Assembly (NCBI GenBank): GCA_900556695.1
Contig: USQA01000079.1
Coordinates: forward strand, 1-5,811
Reading direction: 5' to 3'
DNA length: 5,811 nt
DNA from: an uncultured Clostridium sp.
GTDB lineage: Bacteria > Bacillota > Clostridia > TANB77 > CAG-508
Of this stretch, positions 1 through 5,811 are shown in pieces; position 1 is the stretch's first letter, and each line of letters begins with the position of its first letter. Under the pieces are notes generated by a model that was not told the DNA's origin, ran no database searches, and was given only the letters and a program-made list of their open reading frames with translations. The translations under genes and the position numbers were made by a program.

Positions 1-76
1 TCTTGCATTTTGCAAATTTTGTAAACTCTGAATTTATTTAATTATATATATTTAAATTGTATTATTTCTTTTTTAT

Positions 77-111
77 TCAATTTATGTCTAATAAATTCAT
101 CAATCCCTCCT
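77..111 (-). other. Strong SD-like site with a 7-codon frame (MNLLDIN)
   Basis: On the minus strand AGGAGGG (111-105) stands four bases before ATG (100-98), and the frame ends at TGA (79-77) after seven codons. The site is good enough to initiate translation, but the product is too short to identify. It could be a leader peptide for a gene beyond position 1, the start of a decayed gene, or chance. The 182 bases between the Fic stop and the window edge contain no other supported gene and no clear Fic terminator. Confidence 0.2.
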
Positions 112-182
112 ATTATAAACAAAATTTAGTTTCTTATGTTTTTGTACAGTATGCTAAACACTATTTCTTTGAGGAATTTTTT

Positions 183-1115
183 CTATATACTCATGTAACA
201 TTTCTCTTTAATAAACTTCTTTATCTCTTTTTCATCTCTTCCTTCATAATAAGGAATAAGTAAATCCTTAAATTCTTCTGTTAATTCTACTGGAATTGCT
301 ATTATTCCTTTTCCTTTTGAAATCAAATAATGATTACTATAAATTACTGCTGTTCTTTTATTTCCATCTATAAATACTTGTTTTTTCATTGTGTATAATA
401 AAAGTTCGATTGCTCTGTCTATATCATCCAGTTCCTTACTAAAAATTTCTTCTAATTCTTCTTTTATTACACTTTCAATAGGCAAATCTGGTTTCCATGT
501 TGTTCCACCTATTGTTACTGGTGTATTTCTTACTTTACCTGCTGTATAATAAAATCCTTCTTCTACCATTTTATTTATTTCGCATAATAAGGCAAAGTTT
601 GTATCGCTTAAAATAACATTTTTATTTAATATAAATTCCCAAGCATGTTTTAGATTTACTATTTTTAGTATATCTTCAGATGTCATATTATTTACTTTTC
701 CACCTTCAATAATACTTTCTGTATCTGCGAATGTAGTTGCAACACCTTCTAATATAGCTTGTTTATATATTGTATCTACTAAATGTCTTTTCGCAAAGTC
801 TATATTTTGTTCTACTTTTTCTGATAATTCTTCTTCTGTATAATTTAATTGTTTTAGTTTTTTTATTATCTCTCTTATTTGCTTTTTCAATTGTTTTGCT
901 TTAATGCTATTATTTAATACTAAATTATATAATTCATCAGAATATTCTCCAACATATTTTGTTAAAGCTACTCCATCTTCTCTATAATGTACATATATAT
1001 ATTTATTAGATTCATTTTCTCTTATTTCTACTGATCCATATACAAGTGATTGTAATTCATGTTCAAGAACCTGTTTACTTTGAAGAAGATTCATAATTTC
1101 AATTTTTTCTTCCAT
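183..1115 (-). CDS. Fic-domain protein with variant Fic motif (QxFxDGNKR)
   Basis: A 310-residue cytoplasmic protein with no signal peptide or membrane segment. Residues 1-100 form a non-Fic N-terminal region: a YIYVHYREDG...KYVGEYSDELYNLV stretch (39-66) followed by a Lys-rich helix likely to form a coiled coil (about 70-92). The Fic fold follows. It has an inhibitory-helix-like ESIIEG (133-138; the usual form is [ST]xxxE[GN], with Glu replacing the first Ser/Thr), the flap region GKVRNTPVTIGG (193-204) with WKPDLP after it, and the active-site loop QVFIDGNKRTA (246-256). Canonical Fic enzymes transfer AMP or another phosphate-containing group to a target hydroxyl using the His of HxFx[DE]GN[GK]R. 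Here that His is Gln246 (codon CAA at 378-380), while Asp250, Gly251, Asn252, Lys253 and Arg254 remain. Start chosen at 1115 because AAGGAGG lies six bases upstream. No HTH domain and no partner antitoxin gene are visible. Fold is secure; AMPylation activity is doubtful and target unknown. Confidence 0.93.
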   Translation of the reverse strand: MEEKIEIMNLLQSKQVLEHELQSLVYGSVEIRENESNKYIYVHYREDGVALTKYVGEYSDELYNLVLNNSIKAKQLKKQIREIIKKLKQLNYTEEELSEKVEQNIDFAKRHLVDTIYKQAILEGVATTFADTESIIEGGKVNNMTSEDILKIVNLKHAWEFILNKNVILSDTNFALLCEINKMVEEGFYYTAGKVRNTPVTIGGTTWKPDLPIESVIKEELEEIFSKELDDIDRAIELLLYTMKKQVFIDGNKRTAVIYSNHYLISKGKGIIAIPVELTEEFKDLLIPYYEGRDEKEIKKFIKEKCYMSI

Positions 1116-1121
1116 GATTTT

Positions 1122-1128
1122 CCTCCTT
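1122..1128 (-). promoter_or_regulatory. Shine-Dalgarno site of the Fic gene
   Basis: On the minus strand AAGGAGG ends six bases before the ATG at 1115-1113. It is a near-perfect match to the anti-SD sequence and decides the start over the later in-frame ATG at codon 8. It lies immediately 3' of repeat copy 1 (1132-1142), so a stem formed by copies 1 and 2 in the mRNA would sit directly against it. Confidence 0.88.
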
Positions 1129-1131
1129 ATA

Positions 1132-1244
1132 AATGTGAAACATTTTTGTTTGATTTATTTGATTTTGTTTCACATTTTTATTATATCATAAATTTAAAAA
1201 AATGTGAAACTTTTTTGCATTTTTTCTTTAATTTGTTTCACATT
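1132..1244. repeat. Four alternating AATGTGAAACA repeats around the Fic promoter (operator-like array)
   Basis: Copies on the + strand are AATGTGAAACA at 1132-1142, its reverse complement TGTTTCACATT at 1166-1176, AATGTGAAACT at 1201-1211 (one mismatch), and TGTTTCACATT at 1234-1244. Spacers are 23, 24 and 22 bases, so centres recur every 33-35 bp with strictly alternating orientation. Equivalently, it is two tandem inverted repeats. Copy 1 is itself a palindrome, AAATGT-GAA-ACATTT. The array covers the -35 hexamer and the predicted start site, which points to a repressor binding region. In RNA, copies 2 and 1 could also form an 11-12 bp stem in the Fic leader. Copies 4 and 3 form a stem followed by seven T residues on the minus strand, so a weak terminator for upstream transcription is an alternative. 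The binding protein is unknown. Confidence 0.8.
1180..1208 (-). promoter_or_regulatory. Predicted sigma-A-type promoter of the Fic gene
   Basis: On the minus strand TTCACA (1208-1203, five of six matches to TTGACA) is followed after exactly 17 bases by a perfect TATAAT (1185-1180). Transcription would begin near 1173, giving a 5' leader of about 58 bases. The -35 hexamer lies inside repeat copy 3 (1201-1211), and the predicted start point lies inside copy 2 (1166-1176). A protein bound to the repeats would therefore compete with RNA polymerase. The promoter is predicted only from sequence, but hexamers and spacing are good even for an AT-rich background. Confidence 0.72.
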
Positions 1245-1280
1245 TTTTAAATTTGTTGTATTATTTTGATTTTTATCACT

Positions 1281-1360
1281 AATTTCGTATCAATAAGGCG
1301 TGTTTTTTTAAATACTTTTGATACAAAATTAATAACAATATGTATTTTTAAGAGTATCAA
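1281..1360. repeat. GTATCAA repeats, including a 13-base imperfect inverted repeat
   Basis: GTATCAA occurs on the + strand at 1287-1293 and 1354-1360, and inverted (TTGATAC) at 1318-1324. The first and inverted copies extend to 13-base arms (1281-1293 and 1318-1330) with one mismatch, separated by 24 bases. The arms are AT-rich and no T-run follows on the minus strand, so this is not a convincing terminator for the gene upstream. The alternating layout and spacing resemble the AATGTGAAACA array next to it. Chance is more of a concern here because the motif is only seven bases in AT-rich DNA. Confidence 0.5.
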
Positions 1361-1372
1361 TATTTTTTTATA

Positions 1373-1453
1373 CGGATTACAACTTCGCTATCGCTCAGTT
1401 GCATAAGTTATCTGTAACTCACTGCGTTCGAACGGCTAACTTAAAAACTGGTA
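1373..1453. repeat. Hairpin-rich, GC-shifted segment at the broken 3' end of the glucan synthase-like gene
   Basis: This stretch has about 42% G+C (34 of 80 bases counted from 1373), clearly above its surroundings. It holds three dyads: CAACT (1380-1384) with AGTTG (1397-1401), AAGTTA (1405-1410) with TAACTT (1437-1442), and inside the latter the perfect 10-base palindrome CGTTCGAACG (1425-1434). AACT/AGTT cores recur throughout. It begins at the stop codon of the truncated gene. It looks like a dispersed palindromic repeat, the end of a small mobile element, or a recombination scar. No T-run follows either stem on the minus strand, so it is not a standard intrinsic terminator. No transposase, target duplication or coding potential is visible in it. 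Confidence 0.6.
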
Positions 1454-4400
1454 CTAACAACAACACTCATGTGTATATTGTCCTCCATTTTCTCTGACTC
1501 CTGGCATATATGCTTTTATATATCCTGGTTCTAATTTTCCCTTTTCAAAAGGTGGATCTAATAATTTTATGATTCCATTTTCTCTATCTATTAAATGATT
1601 TTCTAGGCTTTCCATTGATATATATTTTTTATCATTATCTCCTGCATTTGAAATAACACTCCAACTTTGTGCAATACTATCAATTCTGCATTCATCATTT
1701 TCCATGCTTCCTAATGCGTCTCCATCATCTGTATATGCTCTTTTGTACCATCTTCCATCCCAACCATTTGTATTTAAGCTTTTCTTTAATTTATTTTTTA
1801 TTTCTTCATATTTTTGTGCTAATTCATTATCACCTTTATATTCGCATACAGGAATAAATCTATCTAAAACATTATATAAAAAGAATCCTAACCATATACT
1901 TTCACCTATCCCTTTGCTTCCTACATTGCTAAGTCCGTCATTCCAATCTCCTGTTCCTATTTTAGGCAATCCATTTTTTCCAAAATTCAATGTCTTTTCA
2001 ATTGCTTTGATGCAATGTTTATATATACTTTCTTTAAATTCAGTATGAGTGTACTTATCATATCTCTCCATTTCGTTTTCTTGTAAAATCTTTCCTTGAA
2101 TATATGGTGTTTCTATATCTAATATACTATAGTCATTTGTACTATTTATATATTCAGTCGTTAAATAAACTAACCATAACAAATCATCCGAAATTCTTGT
2201 TCTTATACCTTTTCCTGTTTCTGCATGCCACCAATGTTCTACATCTCCTTCTACAAATTGATGTTTACTATGAATAATAATCTGATTTTTTAAAATTTCA
2301 GGATCTATATATTTTAGTCCTAAAGTATCTTGTAATTGATCTCTAAATCCATATGCTCCTCCTGATTGATATAATCCGCTTCTACCTAAAAGTCTACTTA
2401 CAATAACTTGATATAATCCCCAACCATTTAATAATATATTCATTGATTCCATAGGTGTATATACTTGCACTCTTCCAAGTAATTCTTTCCAAAAACCTTT
2501 TATATTTTCTAATTCTTGTTTACAATTTGAAATCTTTTGATATTTATAAGCTATATTTTTACAGTCTATTATCTCATCATCAGCACCCAAAACAATAGAA
2601 ATTTCTTTGTTTGCAAAACTTTCTAATTCAATTTCAATTTCACATGCAATACATGCTTGTTTTCCTAAAGCATTTTTATCATTTAATGAAACTTTTTTTA
2701 TTCCATCAGGATTGCCAATTCCCCCTTCACCTAGAAAGAATCTTTTATCTCCTGTATAAGATTTTATTTTTTCACTACAAGATACATAAATTTTGGTATT
2801 TTCAAATTCATTTTTATATAAATTTTTAGCACAAATAAAATTATTATTTTTATCATAACTAGTATCTATATAACCATTTGTTTTTAGTTCATCTTCTCCT
2901 AGAACAGGTTTTATATAATAATATATTTTTATCTTTTTTCTATTTGGTGTCATATTTTTTAGATTTAAAATATTTATTTTACAACTATCTTCTTTAGGTA
3001 TAAAAGTTTCTAATTCTTGTTCAATCCCATCACTATTGTGTATAAACTTGCTATACCCAAATCCATAAACAATTTTATAATCATTATTATCAGGCATAGG
3101 ATTAAGTCCTAAAGACCAAGTTTTACCTGTATTACTATCTTTTAAATATAATATTTCTGTTGGTATGTCATAACTAGCATTATTTTCCCAACTTGTAACT
3201 CTATTTAATCTACTATTCTTATACCAACTATATCCTCCCATATTTTCTGTTACTATTGTTCCAAACTTCTGATTTGCCATTATATTACTCCATACAGTTG
3301 GCAATCTATCATTTTTATTTACTTTTATAATATATTCTTTTCCATCTTCTGAAAAAGCTCCATATTCGTTGTAATATTTTAGCTTGTCTTTATCTAATGA
3401 TATTATATTATTTTCTTCTTCTATTAATATTTGTTTATTTTTTTCTTCTCCTATATCTTCATATTTTTCTAGATATTCTTCTTCTATATCTTTAATATTA
3501 TTTTTTATTCCACCTTTATTACTATCTATACAAATTGTAGCTATAAATTCTAACAATTTAATATCTTTTTTATTAACTTCTTCTTTAGATAAAGTAAAAA
3601 TACCTCCTTTTATATTTTTCAAATAACCCATTTGACTGTTTAAAATAGCACTTTCTATACCTTCTCTAACATAATTTTCGTAACTATGTTTTTCTTCGTC
3701 TAAAATAACTATTTCTGTTTGTATATTCTTACTTCTAAAGAACTCATGCGCTTTTAATACTTCTTTAATTACATATTGATCATTTACATTTCTTATTTTT
3801 ACTAGAATAATTGGTAAATCTCCTGATATTCCATACTTCCATAATTCTTCTTGTTTGTATAATTGTTCTTTATTTTTTTGTACTGTTTGACTTTTTACCG
3901 AATTGTCAAATATTATATAAGACAACATTTGTTGATATATTTTTATATCGTTTCCTTTTATTCTCAAGTATCTACTTTCTGCTTCTACTCTAGCTTTTGA
4001 TAACTCAAATCCTGATTTTATATTTTCATATGATTTATATTTATCTAAATTTTTCTTAGCTATTTCTTCACTTTCATTTACAGAAACTATTAAATCTATA
4101 GAAACTCTTTCTTGTGGCTTTACTTTTATAGTTCTTTTTAAAGCAACAATTGGCTCTGTTACTAAACCTATTTTTTTAGAAAGTGGTATAGAATTTTCAA
4201 CCATTTTAGGTATTTCTAGATTTCCCCTTCCTATAAACTTTTCTTCACTTATTTCGTATTCTAAATCCCCAATTGTTTCGCTATTTGTGGATAATGTTGT
4301 TGCTAAATATAATTCTTGTTCATTTATTCCCCTCTTTTTTCTTTTTACAATTAGACTATTTGTATCTTCATCATAACTAGTTATTAAAAACAAATTATTA

Positions 4401-5811
4401 AATGCTGGATGAGAATAGTCTTGTTCTTTTGATGATAATACTGGTTCAAAATAAGATGTTACTTCTAATATCTCTTCTTCATTTCCATTGTTTTCTATAG
4501 TCATTCTTCTTAATTCAACTGGTTCATTAGATGCTACTGTTGTTTTTATTTTTGTTTTTATATTACCATTAATAATTTCTTGTTCATCTTTATCTGGCAT
4601 AAAGCTAATTTGATAAGTTTCTTTGTTTTGATTATGAGAATAATTAGAACTCCATATTTGTTTATTTTTTATATTTTTTACTGTAAAAAATATTCCTTGC
4701 GAGTAATCATCTGTTACTTTAAATCTATTTACATAGAAATTTTTATATTTACTTACTCCTTGTCCTTTTTGATTCATTGCAATTGTGTAATTTTCATTTG
4801 AAATCACATTACCTAATATTAATTTTTCATTTATTTTATTGTAAGTTGTTTGAATATAATCTTCATAATCTTTATATTTCATTTTTTCTACTTTTTCTTT
4901 TGTTTCTTTAGTTGTAATATACGTTTCTGGCATTGTTTCTTGTAGCAAAATACTTACAGCTTCTATTTCAGGATTTTGTATAAATCTTTTTTGTAAAATA
5001 TTATTATTCATTAAATTATTTATAGATAAAAGTATTAAACCTTGATGATGTGCCATATATGTTTTTATAATACTTGATGTCTTACCTTTTGCTACTCTTT
5101 CTGGAGTATAATCAATTGATTCGTAAAATCCATATTTATCATACATACCTTCTTTTTCTAATCTTTTTAGATTATTGATTTCTTCTCTTGGAACTTCATT
5201 AATTGCAAGTATTCCTCCATAACTAGAAACAACTAGTTCATCTGCAAGCCCTCTTTTTAATCCAAGCCATGGAATTCCAAATGCTTTATATTGATAATTA
5301 GAATGGAAATCTTTTAAGTTAAATGCTGCTTCTGAAATTCCCCAAGGAATATTAAGTTTTTTAGCATATTCCATTTGACTCATTATCATAAATTTTGATG
5401 ACTCATCTAATAAACTTCCTTCATATTTTGGTATATTAATATTTGGCATTAAATATTCAAATGCAGTTCCTGACCAAGAAACAAGTCCTTTATATTTCCC
5501 TAAGGTTGTTAATGTTCTTCCTAAATAACTCCAGTGTTTTGCTGGAACATCTCTTTTACTAATAGCAACTAAACTAGCTTGCCTAGCTTCTGATGCTAAT
5601 AAATCATAATATGAATCTGTTAATTTATTTTCTTCTATATTAAATCCTATTGAAAATATTTGTTGTTCTTTATTGTACAATACAGAAAAATCACAATTTT
5701 TTATCATATTATTTATTATATCTACTAAATATTTTAATTTTTCTTTATCAAGTTCAATTTTTTCTTCATTTGGATAATTGATTAAATTTTCTATAAAAAC
5801 TTTTGTTACAT
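1454..5811 (-). CDS. Cyclic beta-1,2-glucan synthase-like protein, C-terminal part; 5' end outside window, 3' end truncated
   Basis: The frame runs open to the window edge. Before the first in-window ATG (5707) there are 34 more sense codons, so that ATG is internal and the true start lies outside. Residues counted from it show: a glycoamylase-like domain (about 1-240, with YYDLLASEARQAS, GISEAAFN and TYMAHHQG at 216-223); a first beta-sandwich module of GH94-associated type (about 300-545); a linker with WKYGISGDLPIILV near 623; a second sandwich (about 780-1045); and a GH94 (alpha/alpha) barrel (about 1075 onward). The barrel shows GAYGFRDQLQD (1117-1127), EHWWH (1157-1161), RTRISDD (1169-1175), the general-acid signature GDWNDG (1253-1258) and RENGGQYTH (1405-1413). 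In ChvB/NdvB this order follows a membrane glycosyltransferase half, and the whole enzyme (about 2,800 residues) makes and cyclises periplasmic beta-1,2-glucan. Here the protein ends ECCC-stop right after QYTH, losing the last part of the barrel. Family assignment is firm; activity and exact glucan product are not. Confidence 0.93.
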   Translation of the reverse strand, partial: VTKVFIENLINYPNEEKIELDKEKLKYLVDIINNMIKNCDFSVLYNKEQQIFSIGFNIEENKLTDSYYDLLASEARQASLVAISKRDVPAKHWSYLGRTLTTLGKYKGLVSWSGTAFEYLMPNINIPKYEGSLLDESSKFMIMSQMEYAKKLNIPWGISEAAFNLKDFHSNYQYKAFGIPWLGLKRGLADELVVSSYGGILAINEVPREEINNLKRLEKEGMYDKYGFYESIDYTPERVAKGKTSSIIKTYMAHHQGLILLSINNLMNNNILQKRFIQNPEIEAVSILLQETMPETYITTKETKEKVEKMKYKDYEDYIQTTYNKINEKLILGNVISNENYTIAMNQKGQGVSKYKNFYVNRFKVTDDYSQGIFFTVKNIKNKQIWSSNYSHNQNKETYQISFMPDKDEQEIINGNIKTKIKTTVASNEPVELRRMTIENNGNEEEILEVTSYFEPVLSSKEQDYSHPAFNNLFLITSYDEDTNSLIVKRKKRGINEQELYLATTLSTNSETIGDLEYEISEEKFIGRGNLEIPKMVENSIPLSKKIGLVTEPIVALKRTIKVKPQERVSIDLIVSVNESEEIAKKNLDKYKSYENIKSGFELSKARVEAESRYLRIKGNDIKIYQQMLSYIIFDNSVKSQTVQKNKEQLYKQEELWKYGISGDLPIILVKIRNVNDQYVIKEVLKAHEFFRSKNIQTEIVILDEEKHSYENYVREGIESAILNSQMGYLKNIKGGIFTLSKEEVNKKDIKLLEFIATICIDSNKGGIKNNIKDIEEEYLEKYEDIGEEKNKQILIEEENNIISLDKDKLKYYNEYGAFSEDGKEYIIKVNKNDRLPTVWSNIMANQKFGTIVTENMGGYSWYKNSRLNRVTSWENNASYDIPTEILYLKDSNTGKTWSLGLNPMPDNNDYKIVYGFGYSKFIHNSDGIEQELETFIPKEDSCKINILNLKNMTPNRKKIKIYYYIKPVLGEDELKTNGYIDTSYDKNNNFICAKNLYKNEFENTKIYVSCSEKIKSYTGDKRFFLGEGGIGNPDGIKKVSLNDKNALGKQACIACEIEIELESFANKEISIVLGADDEIIDCKNIAYKYQKISNCKQELENIKGFWKELLGRVQVYTPMESMNILLNGWGLYQVIVSRLLGRSGLYQSGGAYGFRDQLQDTLGLKYIDPEILKNQIIIHSKHQFVEGDVEHWWHAETGKGIRTRISDDLLWLVYLTTEYINSTNDYSILDIETPYIQGKILQENEMERYDKYTHTEFKESIYKHCIKAIEKTLNFGKNGLPKIGTGDWNDGLSNVGSKGIGESIWLGFFLYNVLDRFIPVCEYKGDNELAQKYEEIKNKLKKSLNTNGWDGRWYKRAYTDDGDALGSMENDECRIDSIAQSWSVISNAGDNDKKYISMESLENHLIDRENGIIKLLDPPFEKGKLEPGYIKAYMPGVRENGGQYTHECCC

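Noticed and set aside
3..16. TTGCATTTTGCAA inverted repeat at the window edge
   Set aside because: The arms are only five bases in AT-rich DNA with no associated feature, so chance is likely.
112..117. Minus-strand TATAAT as a promoter before the 7-codon frame
   Set aside because: Transcription would start inside the SD sequence, and no -35 hexamer lies 16-18 bases upstream.
1132..1244. CRISPR array
   Set aside because: The repeats are only 11 bases, alternate in orientation, and there are no cas genes.
1373..1453. Integron attC site
   Set aside because: There are paired dyads and AAC/GTT cores, but no GTTRRRY core in the right place, no integrase, and no cassette structure.
1373..1453. 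Intrinsic terminator for the glucan synthase-like gene
   Set aside because: The stems are not followed by a T-run on the minus strand.
1704..2048. Plus-strand open frame antisense to the GH94 region
   Set aside because: It lies wholly over strongly conserved GH94 codons on the other strand, has low-complexity composition, and has no SD. The other plus-strand frames (for example 57-263, 1059-1250, 2611-2829, 3384-3626) fail for similar reasons.
5705..5707. ATG at 5707 as the start of the glucan synthase-like gene
   Set aside because: The same frame stays open for 34 codons to the window edge, no SD precedes the ATG, and the ATG falls just before the glycoamylase-like domain of a much longer protein family.

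Overview
The window is very AT-rich (about a quarter G+C by eye). Shine-Dalgarno sites are strong, both stop codons are TAG, and tryptophan is encoded by TGG under the standard code. Together with the gene content this suggests a low-GC Bacillota, most likely a clostridial-type anaerobe. That assignment is an inference, because no rRNA or marker gene is present.

Layout: both real genes lie on the minus strand and are read from high to low coordinates. Positions 5811 to 1454 hold the 3' part of a very large gene for a cyclic beta-1,2-glucan synthase-like protein (NdvB/ChvB type). Its 5' half lies beyond the window. The visible part contains a glycoamylase-like domain, two beta-sandwich modules and a GH94 phosphorylase-like barrel. 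It stops abruptly just after the conserved RENGGQYTH motif, where family members normally continue. Positions 1453 to 1116 are a 338-base intergenic stretch in three parts: a hairpin-rich segment of higher G+C right at the broken gene end, a set of GTATCAA repeats, and four alternating copies of an AATGTGAAACA motif built around a good promoter. Positions 1115 to 183 encode a 310-residue Fic-domain protein with a perfect ribosome binding site. Its Fic motif has Gln in place of the catalytic His. Positions 182 to 1 hold no convincing gene, only a strong Shine-Dalgarno-like site in front of a 7-codon frame.

Nothing in the sequence shows the two genes working together. The glucan synthase-like protein would act in the envelope and the Fic protein in the cytoplasm. 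The Fic gene has its own promoter. A plausible reading is that the Fic gene with its repeat-rich control region sits where the 3' end of the glucan synthase-like gene was lost by recombination. An assembly junction is the alternative. The most notable items are the missing C-terminus, the GC-shifted hairpin segment beside it, the His-to-Gln Fic motif, and the promoter-embedded repeat array.
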